Below, in pieces: positions 8,246 through 20,470 of a stretch of DNA of 37,891 nucleotides. The first letter of the stretch is position 1. Each line of letters opens with the position of its first letter. The stretch is from Betaproteobacteria bacterium (GTDB taxonomy: Bacteria; Pseudomonadota; Gammaproteobacteria; Burkholderiales; Burkholderiaceae_C). Below the pieces are notes generated by a model. It made no database searches. It saw only the letters and a list, made by a program, of their open reading frames with translations, and had not been told where the DNA came from. Both the position numbers and the translations under genes were made by a program. The stretch is taken from the NCBI GenBank assembly GCA_013289985.1, contig JABCYW010000049.1:1-37891 (forward strand), written 5' to 3'.

Positions 8246-10444
8246 CTAGCCGGGAACGAGGTAGATCGTGGCCAGCGGCGGAACGACCAGCATGATGGAC
8301 TGCGCGCGGCCGTGCGAGGCCACCGGCGTCACCGGCAGCACCGCCGACGCGTTGCCCACGTTGCCGCCGCCGTAGTGCGCCGAGTCGGTGTTGAGCACCT
8401 CGCGCCACCCGGTGGGGCCGTCGGGCACGCCCAGGCGCCAGCCGAACTGCGGCACCGGGGTCATGTTGCTGACGGAAATCATCAGGTGGCCCTCAGCGTC
8501 GCGCCGCACCCAGGCCAGCAGCGAGTGCGTGGCCTCGGTGGACTCGAGCCAGTCGAAGCCGAAGCCGTCGCAGTCCTGGCGGTGCATGGCCGGCAGCTCG
8601 CGGTAAAGCCTGTTCAGGTCGCGCACCAGGTGGCGCACGCCGGCGTTGCGCGCGTTGTTCGTGAGGTGCCAGGGCAGCTCGGCGTCGTGGTTCCACTCGC
8701 TGTCCTGGGCGAACTCCTGGCCCATGAACAGCAGCTTCTTGCCCGGGTGCGCCCACATGAAGCCGTAGTAGGCGCGCAGGTTGGCGAAGCGCTGCCAGTC
8801 GTCGCCGGGCATCTTGCTGATCAGCGAGCCCTTGCCGTGCACCACCTCGTCGTGCGACAGCGGCAGCAGGAAGTTCTCGCTGAACGCGTAGACCAGCCCG
8901 AACGTGAGCTTCTCGTGGTGCCAGCGGCGCTGCACGTGCGGCTGGCGCATGTACTGCAGCGTGTCGTGCATCCAGCCCATGTTCCACTTGAAATGGAAGC
9001 CCAGGCCGCCCGCGTAGGTGGGCTCGGTGACGTTGGGGAAGGTGGTGGATTCCTCGGCCATCGTCACGGCGCCGGGCGCCTCGGCGCCTATCGCCTCGTT
9101 GATGTGCTTGAGCAGCGAGATCGCCTCGAGGTTCTCGCGGCCGCCGTAGCGGTTGGGCAGCCACTCGCCGGAGGTGCGGCTGTAGTCGCGGTAGATCATC
9201 GACGCGACGGCGTCCACGCGCAACCCGTCGACGCCGTAGCGTTCGATCCAGAACAGCGCGCTGCCGGCCAGGAAGTTGCGCACCTCGGGGCGGCCGAAGT
9301 TGTAGATGTAGGTGTTCCAGTCGCGGTGGAAGCCCTCGCGCGGATCCTCGTACTCGTACAGCGCGGTGCCGTCGAAGCGGGACAGGCCGTGCGCGTCGAC
9401 CGGGAAGTGCGCCGGTACCCAGTCGAGGATCACGCCGACGCCCTTCGCGTGGCAGGCGTCGACGAAGCGCGCGAAGCCCTCGGGCGGACCGAAGCGCGCG
9501 GTGGGCGCGAACATGCCCAGTGTCTGGTAGCCCCACGAGCCGTCGAACGGGAACTCGGTGATGGGCATCAGCTCCAGGTGCGTGAAGCCGAGGTCGGCCA
9601 CGTAGGCCGGCAGTTCGGCCGCGAGCTCGTCCCAGGTCTTGAAGCCGCCGTTGACGTGGCGCCGCCACGAGCCCAGGTGCACTTCGTAGATGGAGACCGG
9701 CGCGTGGCGGTCGTTCATGCCGGCGCGCGAGGCCGGCAGCTCGCGCCGGGGCGGCAGCGCCGCGACCAGGCTGGCGCTGTCCGGGCGCAGCTGCGCGGCG
9801 CGCGCGTACGGGTCGGCCTTGAGCGGCTGCAGCGCGTCGTCGGGGCCGACGATCTCGTACTTGTAGCGATCGCCCTCCACCATGTGCGGGATGAACATCT
9901 CCCACACGCCCGAGCCGCCGCGAGAGCGCATCAGGTGGCGCCTGCCGTCCCAGTTGTTGAAGTCGCCCACCACGCTGACGCGGCGCGCATTGGGCGCCCA
10001 CACGGCGAAGCGCACGCCCGCGACGGCGTGCGCGCCTTCGCCCGAACCTGGCAGGATCGTCATGGGCAGCGCGCCCAGCACCTCGTAGGGCCGCACGTGC
10101 GTGCCCTCGGCGAGCAGGTGCAGGTCGTCGTCGGAGATCAGCGGGCCGTACGAATACGGGTCGGCGTAGGTGCCCTCGACGCCGGAATCCCAGCGCACGC
10201 GCAGGCGGTAGTCGAAGCGCTCCGTGCGCCCCTCCATCTCGCCCTCGAACAGGTCGGAGCCCAGGCGGCGGCGCAGCGGGCCGACGGACGCGCCGGACAC
10301 GTCGAGCACCTCCGCCGACACGGCCGCGGGCAGCAGCGCGCTCACCCACAGCCGGCCCTGGGGATCGGCATGCAGGCCCAGCACGGCGAACGGATCGTGA
10401 TGGCGCGACCGGACGAGCGCGCTCAGATCGTCATCGGACAGCAT
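8246..10444 (-). CDS. glgB: 1,4-alpha-glucan branching enzyme
   Basis: GH13_9 enzyme that makes alpha-1,6 branches in glycogen. The protein is 732 residues against 728 in E. coli GlgB. Order of domains: N1 domain (about 1-115), CBM48 (about 120-225, 'VRFAVWAPNARRVSVVGDFN'), GH13 barrel (about 265-620) and a C-terminal beta domain. Catalytic residues are D411 in 'DGLRVDAVASMIYRDYSR', E464 in 'TMAEEST' and the Asp of 'LPLSHDEVVHGKGSL'. I chose ATG at 10444 because AGGAG lies six bases upstream. An in-frame ATG at 10480 overlaps the glgP stop (TGATG) but has no ribosome-binding site; it would add 12 residues. No glgC or glgA is visible nearby, so the chain being branched must be made elsewhere or imported. 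Confidence 0.95.
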   Translation of the reverse strand: MLSDDDLSALVRSRHHDPFAVLGLHADPQGRLWVSALLPAAVSAEVLDVSGASVGPLRRRLGSDLFEGEMEGRTERFDYRLRVRWDSGVEGTYADPYSYGPLISDDDLHLLAEGTHVRPYEVLGALPMTILPGSGEGAHAVAGVRFAVWAPNARRVSVVGDFNNWDGRRHLMRSRGGSGVWEMFIPHMVEGDRYKYEIVGPDDALQPLKADPYARAAQLRPDSASLVAALPPRRELPASRAGMNDRHAPVSIYEVHLGSWRRHVNGGFKTWDELAAELPAYVADLGFTHLELMPITEFPFDGSWGYQTLGMFAPTARFGPPEGFARFVDACHAKGVGVILDWVPAHFPVDAHGLSRFDGTALYEYEDPREGFHRDWNTYIYNFGRPEVRNFLAGSALFWIERYGVDGLRVDAVASMIYRDYSRTSGEWLPNRYGGRENLEAISLLKHINEAIGAEAPGAVTMAEESTTFPNVTEPTYAGGLGFHFKWNMGWMHDTLQYMRQPHVQRRWHHEKLTFGLVYAFSENFLLPLSHDEVVHGKGSLISKMPGDDWQRFANLRAYYGFMWAHPGKKLLFMGQEFAQDSEWNHDAELPWHLTNNARNAGVRHLVRDLNRLYRELPAMHRQDCDGFGFDWLESTEATHSLLAWVRRDAEGHLMISVSNMTPVPQFGWRLGVPDGPTGWREVLNTDSAHYGGGNVGNASAVLPVTPVASHGRAQSIMLVVPPLATIYLVPG

Positions 10445-10479
10445 CGGCCGCTCCTGTTCGACGATTCCCGTCATGGGCA

Positions 10480-12960
10480 TCAGCGCGGGCCGGGCGCCGC
10501 CCAGACCTGCTCGATGTACTCGGCGATGGTGCGGTCGGTGCTGAACGCGCCCATGCCGGCGATGTTGCGCAACGCGCGCTCGGCCCAGGCCGCCGGCCGG
10601 CGATAGAGCGCGTCGACCTGCTCCTGCGCATGGACGTAGTCGGCGAAGTCGGCGAGCAGCATGTACGGGTCGCGATGCAGCAGCGGCTGCACGAGCGAGC
10701 GGTAGCGATCGGGTTCGCCCCACGAGAACACGCCGCCGCCGATGGCGTCGAGGACCTGCTGGAGGGATTGGTTTTCTTCCGCATACAGACGCGGATCGTA
10801 TCCCCAGCTCTTCATCTTCGCGACGGCATCCGTACGGAGGCCGAACACGAACATGTTCTCCACGCCCATCGCCTCGGCCATCTCGATGTTGGCGCCGTCC
10901 CAGGTGCCGATGGTGAGCGCGCCGTTCATCGCGAACTTCATGTTGCCGGTGCCCGAGGCCTCGGTGCCGGCGGTGGAGATCTGCTCGCTCAGGTCGGACG
11001 CGGGCAGGATCACCTCGGCCAGGCTGACGCCGTAGTTGGGCAGGAACACCACCTTGAGCTTGTTGCCCACGCGCGGATCGGCGTTGACGACGCGCGCGAC
11101 GTCGTGGATCAGCTGGATGGTGAGCTTGGCCGCGTGGTACGCGGAGGCGGCCTTGCCGGCGAAGATCACCGTGCGCGGCACCCAGTCGGCGTCCGGGCTG
11201 GCGACGATGGCCTGGTAGCGCGCCACCACGTGCAGCACGTTGAGCAGCTGGCGCTTGTATTCGTGGATGCGCTTGATCTGCACGTCGAACAGGCTGTCGG
11301 GCGAGATCGTGACGCCGAAGTCGCGCCGCACGCGCTGGGCCAGGAGTTCCTTGTTGGCGCGCTTGGTGGCGAGGAACTCCTCGCCGATCTTCCTGTCCGC
11401 CGCCAGGGCGCCCAGCGCCTTCAGGCCGACGAGGTCGGCGCGCCAGCCGGTGCCGATGTGTCGATCCAGCAGGTCGCACAGCGCGGGGTTGGCCTGCATC
11501 AGCCAGCGCCGCGGCGTGACGCCGTTGGTGACGTTGAGGAAGCGCTCCGGCCACATGGCCGCGAAGTCGGCGAAGATGGTCTGCACCATCAGGCGCGAAT
11601 GCAGCGCCGACACGCCGTTGACCTTGCCGGAGGCGACGATGGCCAGCGAGGCCATGCGCACGCGGCGTTCGCCGTTCTCGTCGATCAGCGACATGCGCGC
11701 GATCAGCCCGGTGTCGCCGGGGAAACGCGCGCCGACCTCGTCGAGGAAGCGGCGGTTGATCTCGTAGATGATCTCGAGGTGGCGCGGCAGCAGCTCCTCG
11801 AACATGCGCACCGGCCAGGTCTCCAGCGCCTCGGGCATCAGCGTGTGGTTGGTGTAGCTGGTGGCCTGCGTGGTGACGGCCCAGGCCTCTTCCCAGCCCA
11901 TGCTGTAGACATCCAGCAGCAGGCGCATCAGCTCGGCCGGGGCCAGCGCCGGGTGCGTGTCGTTCAGGTGGACGACGTTGTGGCGGCCGAAGGTGTCGAT
12001 CTCGGCGTGCTCGCGCAGGTGGCGCGCGACCATGTCCTGCAGCGACGCGCTGCACAGGAAGAACTCCTGCTTCAGCCGCAGCTGGCGGCCGGCGGCGGTG
12101 GAGTCGTCCGGGTACAGCACCCAGTTGAGCGTGTCCGCGGCCTCGTAATGCTGCCCGGCGGCCAGGTGATCGCCGCGGCAGAACATCGCGAAGTCGATGG
12201 CGCGCGAGGGCTGCGCGTGCCACTGGCGCAGCGTGGACACGCGCTCGGTGGCGTGGCCCGGCACGACGAAGTCGCAGGCCTGGGCGACGATCTCCTCGGC
12301 CGGCTTCCAGGCGCGATGGCCGCCGGAGCTCTCGACGACGCCGCCGAAGCCCACCGGATAGCGCAGTTCGGCGCGCACGAACTCCCACGGGTTGCCGTGC
12401 TTCAGCCACTCATCGGGCAGCTCCACCTGCCGGCCCTCCTGGATGGCCTGCGCGAACATGCCGTGCGCATACCGCAGGCCGTATCCGAAGGACGGCAGCT
12501 CCAGCGTGGCGAACGAGTCGAGGAAGCAGGCGGCCAGCCGGCCGAGGCCGCCGTTGCCGAGCGCGGCATCGGGCTCCTGCTCGAGCACACCGGCGAGCGC
12601 GCCGGCACCCGCGCGCGAGGCCAGCGCCGCCTTCAGGGCGTCCTCGAGGCCCATCACCGACAGGGCGTTGCGCAGCGCGCGCCCCATCAGGAACTCCATC
12701 GACAGGTAGTGGACGCGGCGCACGCCGCGGGCGCGCTTCGCGTCGGCCGCCTGCGTGGCGGCCCAGCGGTCGGCGAGCATCGGCCTGCAGGCGACGACGG
12801 CGGCGCGCAGGCAGGCGTCGGGCGACGGGGCGTCGCTGCGTTGCGAGAGTTCGCGTTTGAAGGCAGAGGTGAATTCTTGGCTCAAGGCGGGGTCTGCTGA
12901 GTCGCCTGCGCGCGCCCGGACGGGCTCGTGCGCCGGAGCGGCGACGGTTGTCTTGCTCAT
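10480..12960 (-). CDS. glgP: Glycogen/maltodextrin phosphorylase
   Basis: GT35 phosphorylase that releases glucose-1-phosphate from glycogen or maltodextrin. The protein is 826 residues, close to E. coli GlgP (815). 'VHYLSMEFLMGRAL' near the N-terminus and 'DAALGNGGLGRLAACFLDS' are family signatures. The pyridoxal-phosphate lysine is K675 in 'EASGTGNMKFAMNGAL'. The ATG at 12960 has AAGGA about nine bases upstream. It is the first gene of the minus-strand operon and is divergent from malK across 314 bases carrying HexR-like palindromes. Sequence alone does not separate glycogen from maltodextrin phosphorylase; clustering with both glgB/glgX and malQ fits either. Confidence 0.95.
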   Translation of the reverse strand: MSKTTVAAPAHEPVRARAGDSADPALSQEFTSAFKRELSQRSDAPSPDACLRAAVVACRPMLADRWAATQAADAKRARGVRRVHYLSMEFLMGRALRNALSVMGLEDALKAALASRAGAGALAGVLEQEPDAALGNGGLGRLAACFLDSFATLELPSFGYGLRYAHGMFAQAIQEGRQVELPDEWLKHGNPWEFVRAELRYPVGFGGVVESSGGHRAWKPAEEIVAQACDFVVPGHATERVSTLRQWHAQPSRAIDFAMFCRGDHLAAGQHYEAADTLNWVLYPDDSTAAGRQLRLKQEFFLCSASLQDMVARHLREHAEIDTFGRHNVVHLNDTHPALAPAELMRLLLDVYSMGWEEAWAVTTQATSYTNHTLMPEALETWPVRMFEELLPRHLEIIYEINRRFLDEVGARFPGDTGLIARMSLIDENGERRVRMASLAIVASGKVNGVSALHSRLMVQTIFADFAAMWPERFLNVTNGVTPRRWLMQANPALCDLLDRHIGTGWRADLVGLKALGALAADRKIGEEFLATKRANKELLAQRVRRDFGVTISPDSLFDVQIKRIHEYKRQLLNVLHVVARYQAIVASPDADWVPRTVIFAGKAASAYHAAKLTIQLIHDVARVVNADPRVGNKLKVVFLPNYGVSLAEVILPASDLSEQISTAGTEASGTGNMKFAMNGALTIGTWDGANIEMAEAMGVENMFVFGLRTDAVAKMKSWGYDPRLYAEENQSLQQVLDAIGGGVFSWGEPDRYRSLVQPLLHRDPYMLLADFADYVHAQEQVDALYRRPAAWAERALRNIAGMGAFSTDRTIAEYIEQVWAAPGPR

Positions 12961-13052
12961 TGCGGGAGATCCTTTGGCGGAGTCGGGCAGGAGGGACGTG
13001 CGTCAGCCGCCCGACTGAACAGCAGCGAGTATCGCGTGTCTCCGGGAGTTTG

Positions 13053-13067
13053 TGTAGTTATCCTACA
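13053..13067. promoter_or_regulatory. Candidate HexR-type operator 1 (TGTAG-N5-CTACA)
   Basis: The 15-mer TGTAGTTATCCTACA is a perfect 5-base inverted repeat around a 5-base spacer. It agrees at 11 of 15 positions with the gammaproteobacterial HexR consensus as I recall it (TGTAATTAAATTACA). It lies about 95-105 bases upstream of the glgP start. Assignment to HexR is inference, supported by the glk-hexR gene in the same locus. Confidence 0.5.
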
Positions 13068-13090
13068 GAGGGTTATCCCTGAGCGGGGAG

Positions 13091-13105
13091 GAAAAATCGT
13101 TTTTC
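13091..13105. repeat. 15-bp perfect palindrome between glgP and malK
   Basis: GAAAAA-TCG-TTTTTC is a six-base inverted repeat with a three-base centre. It lies between HexR-like sites 1 and 2. It could be an operator for another regulator or simply a bent A/T tract; the sequence does not decide. Confidence 0.45.
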
Positions 13106-13121
13106 ACAGGAAGGAAATGAA

Positions 13122-13136
13122 TGTACTTTAAGTAGT
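13122..13136. promoter_or_regulatory. Candidate HexR-type operator 2 (degenerate)
   Basis: The 15-mer TGTACTTTAAGTAGT contains an 11-base palindrome (TACTT-T-AAGTA) and matches the recalled HexR consensus at 10 of 15 positions. Its right half ends TAGT instead of TACA. It lies just upstream of the malK -35 box. Weaker than sites 1 and 3. Confidence 0.35.
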
Positions 13137-13142
13137 TACGCA

Positions 13143-13171
13143 TTGTTGGGAGGACAAGTTGACTGTATATT
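13143..13171 (+). promoter_or_regulatory. Sigma-70 promoter of the malK operon
   Basis: TTGTTG (13143-13148) and TATATT (13166-13171) are separated by exactly 17 bases, a near-ideal sigma-70 arrangement. The predicted transcript would start near 13178 and carry a leader of about 95 bases before malK. The -10 box lies inside candidate operator 3, so a bound repressor would block RNA polymerase. Confidence 0.6.
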
Positions 13172-13178
13172 CTCTACA
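13164..13178. promoter_or_regulatory. Candidate HexR-type operator 3 over the malK -10 box
   Basis: TGTATATTCTCTACA has perfect TGTA/TACA ends with a seven-base spacer, the same geometry as site 1. It spans the -10 box and likely start point of the malK promoter, the position expected for a repressor site. It matches the recalled HexR consensus at 9 of 15 positions, so the call rests on geometry and placement. Confidence 0.45.
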
Positions 13179-13274
13179 TTCCGCACCACGGCTGACCCAA
13201 AGGCGTCGTTGCGGCTATCCCAAGAAACATGCAGCGGACGTGGCTCAGGCCACCGGCCGAGGAGACAAGACGAA

Positions 13275-14395
<1,121 letters not shown>

Positions 14396-14399
<4 letters not shown>

Positions 14400-15592
14400 G
14401 CCATCGCGACACCCTGCGCCGCGTCGCGGCGTGCGCCGCCGCGGCCACTATCGCGGTCACGCCGGTCGCACAGGCGGCCGAGCCGCTCAAGCTGCTCGTC
14501 TGGATCAACCCCGACAAGGGCTACAACGGCCTGCAGAAGGTCGGCGACCACTACACGGCCGACACCGGCGTGCAGGTGGTGGTGCAGCACCCCGACGACG
14601 CGCCGTCCAAGTTCCAGGCCGCCGCCGGCGCCGGGAAGGGCCCCGACATCTTCTGCTGGCCGCACGACCGCGCCGGCGAATGGGCCAAGTCCGGCCTCAT
14701 CGTGCCCGTGAAGCCGCGCCGGTCGCTGCACGACCAGATCGAGGAATCGGCCTGGGACGCCTTCCAGTACCAGGGCCGCACCTGGGGCTATCCGCTGTCG
14801 ATCGAGGCCATCGGCCTGATCTGGAACAAGGCGATGCTCAAGGCCGCGCCCACCACCTGGGACCAGGTCGTGGCCATCGACAGGGATCTCGCCGCGCGCG
14901 GCAAGAAGGCCATCCTCTGGGACTACAACAAGAGCTTCTTCACCTGGCCGCTGCTGGCCGGCTCCGGCGGCACCATCTTCGCGAAGAAGGCCGACGGCAG
15001 CCTCGACACCGACTCGGTGGGCGTCAACGCGCCCGGCGCGGTGCAGGCCGCCACGATGCTGCAGAACCTGATCCGCACCGGCGTGCTGCCCAAGGGGGCT
15101 GGCTATTCCGAGATGGAAGGCGCGTTCAACCGCGGCGAGATCGCGATGATGATCTCGGGCCCGTGGGCCTGGGACAACGCCAGGAAGAGCCACATCGACT
15201 TCGGCGTGGCCCCGCTGCCCGCGGTCGACGGCCACGAGCCCAAGCCCTTCGTGGGCGTGCTGGGCTGCATGATCGCCGCGCCCAGCCGGAACAAGGACCT
15301 CGCGCGCGACTTCCTCGAGAACTACGTACTGACGCTGGACGGCCTGCGCACCATCAACGCCGACGTGCCGCTGGGCACGCCCGCCAACAAGGCCTACTTC
15401 GCCGAGCTGAAGAGCGACCCGCACATCGCCGCGACGATGGACAACGCGCGCCGCGGCGAGCCGGTGCCCAACATCCCCGAGGTGGGCAAGTTCTGGACGG
15501 CGATGGACGCCGCCCTCGAAGCCGTGACCAACATGCGCCAGTCGCCGCAGGACGCCCTCGACGGCGCCAAGGCGCGGATCCTCGTCAAGTGA
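14396..15592 (+). CDS. malE: Periplasmic maltose/maltodextrin-binding protein
   Basis: Solute receptor that delivers maltodextrins to MalFGK2. The protein is 398 residues with a Sec signal peptide (cleavage likely near residue 27, after A-Q-A). The mature start, '[20 protein letters not shown]', and '[19 protein letters not shown]' parallel E. coli MalE closely, including its sugar-site segments. '[15 protein letters not shown]' is the conserved hinge/aromatic motif. ATG overlaps the malK stop. Being placed after malK rather than in a separate operon differs from the E. coli layout. Confidence 0.95.
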
Positions 15593-15597
15593 GCGCA

Positions 15598-17130
<1,533 letters not shown>

Positions 17131-17142
17131 GAACGCCCCAAA

Positions 17143-18033
17143 GTGCCCATCGTCACCGGCAAGAACCAGCGCTGGCGCGTCCTCGGCGCGCACGCCTTCC
17201 TCATCGTCCTGCTGATCGTCACGCTGTTCCCGCTCGCGGCGGTGATCTCGATCTCGCTGCGTCCCGGCAACTTCGCCAACGGCTCGCTGATCCCGCGCGA
17301 GATCAGCTTGGAGCACTGGAAGCTGGCGCTCGGGTTCGCCGTGACCACACCCGACGGAATCGTCATCCAGCCGCCGTTCCCGGTGCTGCGCTGGCTGTGG
17401 AACTCGATCAAGGTGGCCACGATCGCGTCGGCGCTGATCGTGGCGTTCTCCACCACCGCGGCCTACGCGTTCGCGCGCCTGAAGTTCGCGTTCAAGATGC
17501 CCATCCTCAACAGCATGCTGCTGCTGCAGATGTTCCCGCCGGTGCTGGCGCTGGTGGCCATCTACGCGATTTTCGAGACCATCGGCAACTACGTGCCGGC
17601 GCTGGGCCTGGAGACCCACGGCGGCCTGATCGTGGCCTACCTCGGCGGCGTCGCCACGCACGTCTGGACGATACGCGGCTACTTCGAGACCATTCCCGTG
17701 GAGATCGAGGAATGCGCCAAGGTGGACGGCGCCTCGCACTTCCAGGCCTTCTTCCGCGTGCTGCTGCCCATGGCGGTGCCCATCCTGATGGTCGTGTTCG
17801 TGCTGGCCTTCGTGGGCACCATCATCGAGTACCCGGTGGCCTCCATCCTGTTGCGCGAGGAGTCCAACCTCACGCTGGCCGTCGGCTCCAAGTACTACCT
17901 GGCCGACCAGAAGTACCTGTGGGGCGACTTCGCCGCGGCGGCCGTGCTGTCGGGCCTGCCGATCACCGTCGTCTTCCTCGCCGCGCAACGCTGGATCGTG
18001 TCGGGACTCACCGCCGGGGGCGTGAAGGAATGA
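17143..18033 (+). CDS. malG: Maltose ABC transporter permease MalG
   Basis: Second membrane subunit of the maltodextrin importer, 296 residues, identical in length to E. coli MalG. Six hydrophobic segments are visible, and the EAA loop lies at about 189-209 ('[19 protein letters not shown]'). The GTG start at 17143 has AGGAA about eight bases upstream. The stop overlaps the amylase start by four bases (ATGA), tying the exported amylase to the importer operon. Confidence 0.95.
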   Translation: MPIVTGKNQRWRVLGAHAFLIVLLIVTLFPLAAVISISLRPGNFANGSLIPREISLEHWKLALGFAVTTPDGIVIQPPFPVLRWLWNSIKVATIASALIVAFSTTAAYAFARLKFAFKMPILNSMLLLQMFPPVLALVAIYAIFETIGNYVPALGLETHGGLIVAYLGGVATHVWTIRGYFETIPVEIEECAKVDGASHFQAFFRVLLPMAVPILMVVFVLAFVGTIIEYPVASILLREESNLTLAVGSKYYLADQKYLWGDFAAAAVLSGLPITVVFLAAQRWIVSGLTAGGVKE

Positions 18034-20456
18034 ACCGCGCGACGCTCGCGGCCCTCCTGCCGCTCGCCTTCGCCGCCGCCCACGCGCTCGCCGCCGACTG
18101 CCATCCCGACCCGCTGCAAGGCCGCACGCTCTACCTGCGCGGCAGCTTCAACAACTGGGGCGCGGAGGACGACTCGGCGCTGCGCTGGCTCTGCGATCAC
18201 TGGGAGATCGTGGGACGGCTCGAGGGCGAATTCACGTTCAAGGTCGGCGACGAGGACTGGTCCGCCGACGCCGATTTCGGCGCCGCGGGCGACGCGCCTC
18301 TGAAGGCCGGCGCGCCCATCACGCTCGCTCGCAAGGGCGCGGCGATCAAGGCCGGCCTCCACGGCATGGAGCGCATCACGCTCATGCCCGCGGCATCGCC
18401 GGAGGGCACGCCCACGCTGCTGCTCACCGACCTGCCGCCCGACACGCCCATGCCCGGGCCACCGGCGTCGACGATCACCGATCCGGTCGCCCTGAGCCTG
18501 GCCTTCGACTCCCGGAGCCTCGCCGACAAGAGGCCCTACGGCGCCGTGACCACGGGCACCGACATCGCGTTCTCGTTGTCCGCGCTGCCCGGCGTCGAGC
18601 AGGCGACGCTGGTGGTGGAGAAGCGCCGCCTCGAAGGCGACCAGACCATCGACGAGTACGCGGCGCTCGCCCGCGTGCCGCTCGCGCGCACCAGCGACGG
18701 CGCGCGCGAGCGCTGGAGCGGCCACTTCCGCTTCGACGCCGCGGCCGTCCACGGCTACTGGTTCGAGGTGAAGGTGGGCGGCCGGACGCTGGTCTTCGAG
18801 AACAACGCGACGCCCCTGTACTGGACGCGCGAGAAGGGCACCGGCGGCGTGGGTACCGTGGCCGAGATGCCCGCGTCGGACAGGCGCATCCGCCGCTATC
18901 GCCAGACGGTCTACGCGCCCTATTCCGTGCCGGCCTGGGCCCGCGACGCCGTCTACTACTACATCTTTCCCGAGCGCTTCCGCAACGGCGACCGGCGCAA
19001 CGACCCGAAGCCGGGCGTCGACAAGTTCCACGACAAGACCGTGGAGTTCCACGCGAACTGGAACGACAAGCCGTGGCGCCCGAACTCCGGCGACGGCAGC
19101 GACGACCAGTGGAGCAACGACTTCTTCGGCGGCGACATCGCCGGCATCATCGAGAAGCTCGACTACATAAAAAGCGTCGGCGCCAACACGCTGTACATCA
19201 CGCCGATGTTCACCGCGGCCAGCAACCACAAGTACGACACGGCCGACTGGAAGCACATCGACCCGCACTTCGGCACCAACGCCGACTTCCAGCGCCTGTG
19301 CCGCGAGGCCGCGAGGCGCGGCATCCGCGTGATCCCCGACGCGTCGCTGAACCACTCCGGCGCCGACTCCATCTACTTCGACCGCTACGGCACGCGCGGC
19401 GGCCGCGGCGCGTTCGAGGGCGGCCACATCAACCGGGCCTCGCCTTGGGCCGGCTGGTACACGTTCGACGCGACGCAGGCGGAACCCGACAGGCAGTACA
19501 AGGGCTGGCTGGGCGTCTCCGACCTGCCCGAGCTGAACAAGGCCGACGCGTCGTACCGCGACTTCGCCTACCGCGCGCCCGATTCGGTGACCCGCACGTG
19601 GCTGGAACTCGGCGCGTCGGGCTGGCGCATGGACGTCGCGCCGTGGGTGCCGGACGACTTCTGGCGCGAGTGGCGCAGCGTGGTCAAGCGCACCCGGCCG
19701 GATGCGCTCACCGTGTCCGAGACCTGGTGGGACGCCTCCAAGTTCTTCCTCGGCGACGAGTTCGACTCGACGATGAACTACATCTTCCGCAACGCGGTGC
19801 TGGACTACGCCAACGGCGGCGACGCGCACCGCATGATGGCCAACCTCGAGCACCTGCGCGAGGCCTATCCGCCGCAGAGCTTCAACGCGCTGATGAACCT
19901 GCTGTCGACGCACGACACCGCGCGATCCCTGCACGAGCTCGGCGACGTCGACGGCAAGGCCACGCCGGCCGACGTGGCGACCGCCAAGCAGAAGCTGCGG
20001 CTGGCGGTGTTCTTCCAGATGACCTATCCGGGCGCGCCGGCCATCTTCTACGGCGACGAGGTGGGCGTCACCGGCGGCCCCGATCCGATGAACCGCGGCA
20101 CCTATCCCTGGGCCGATCTCGGCGGCCATCCCGACAACGCGATGCTGGCCGACTTCCGGCGCCTGACGACGCTGCGCCGCGACCTGCCGGTGCTGCGCCA
20201 CGGCACGCTGCTGGCGCCGCTGCACGTGGATGAGCACGTGGTGGTGCTGGCGCGCCGCGACGGTGCCGCCTGGGCCATCACCGCGATCAACAACGGCGCG
20301 GCGCCCCAGGCCGTCACCGTCGCCCTGCCCGCCGGCGCGCCCGCACGCGCGTGGACGGACGCGCTCGACGCGCACGCCGTCCGCGCGGACGCGCGGGCGC
20401 GCACGCTCACGCTGGTGGTGCCGGCGCGCTTCGGGTCCATCGTCATCGCGCATTGA
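18030..20456 (+). CDS. Exported GH13 alpha-amylase / neopullulanase-like enzyme
   Basis: Predicted secreted or periplasmic alpha-glucan hydrolase of 808 residues. Residues 1-22 are a Sec signal (cleavage after 'AHALA'). Residues about 30-110 form a CBM-like beta domain ('[15 protein letters not shown]'). Residues about 150-280 form a second N-terminal beta domain like that of neopullulanases. The GH13 barrel runs from about 300 to 720. Region I is '[11 protein letters not shown]', nucleophile D535 in 'GWRMDVAPW', acid/base E564 in 'TVSETWWD' and third Asp D629 in '[11 protein letters not shown]'. The motifs resemble the cyclomaltodextrinase/neopullulanase group, but the signal peptide implies action outside the cytoplasm. 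It overlaps malG by four bases, so it probably trims dextrins in the periplasm for MalE. Exact bond and product specificity cannot be read from sequence. Confidence 0.9.
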   Translation: MNRATLAALLPLAFAAAHALAADCHPDPLQGRTLYLRGSFNNWGAEDDSALRWLCDHWEIVGRLEGEFTFKVGDEDWSADADFGAAGDAPLKAGAPITLARKGAAIKAGLHGMERITLMPAASPEGTPTLLLTDLPPDTPMPGPPASTITDPVALSLAFDSRSLADKRPYGAVTTGTDIAFSLSALPGVEQATLVVEKRRLEGDQTIDEYAALARVPLARTSDGARERWSGHFRFDAAAVHGYWFEVKVGGRTLVFENNATPLYWTREKGTGGVGTVAEMPASDRRIRRYRQTVYAPYSVPAWARDAVYYYIFPERFRNGDRRNDPKPGVDKFHDKTVEFHANWNDKPWRPNSGDGSDDQWSNDFFGGDIAGIIEKLDYIKSVGANTLYITPMFTAASNHKYDTADWKHIDPHFGTNADFQRLCREAARRGIRVIPDASLNHSGADSIYFDRYGTRGGRGAFEGGHINRASPWAGWYTFDATQAEPDRQYKGWLGVSDLPELNKADASYRDFAYRAPDSVTRTWLELGASGWRMDVAPWVPDDFWREWRSVVKRTRPDALTVSETWWDASKFFLGDEFDSTMNYIFRNAVLDYANGGDAHRMMANLEHLREAYPPQSFNALMNLLSTHDTARSLHELGDVDGKATPADVATAKQKLRLAVFFQMTYPGAPAIFYGDEVGVTGGPDPMNRGTYPWADLGGHPDNAMLADFRRLTTLRRDLPVLRHGTLLAPLHVDEHVVVLARRDGAAWAITAINNGAAPQAVTVALPAGAPARAWTDALDAHAVRADARARTLTLVVPARFGSIVIAH

Positions 20457-20470
20457 AAGGTCCGTTCGCG

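Larger units (their letters stand above)
12961..13274. other. Divergent glgP/malK control region
   Basis: No gene is seen in these 314 bases. The central part (about 13030-13180) is much richer in A and T than the surrounding DNA. It holds a good sigma-70 promoter for malK, three TGTA-led 15-mers resembling HexR operators and one further perfect palindrome, listed separately. I could not settle on a glgP promoter. Confidence 0.8.

Noticed and set aside
6137..10606. 1,489-codon open frame on the plus strand
   Set aside because: It is antisense to glgX and glgB, which have complete catalytic motifs and tight start-stop junctions. Its translation is rich in Arg, Ala, Val and His repeats typical of shadow frames in GC-rich DNA.
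13143..13274. N-terminal extension of malK to an upstream start
   Set aside because: It would read through the -10 box and the operator and adds 44 residues absent from MalK. GTG 13275 has a ribosome-binding site and gives the family length.
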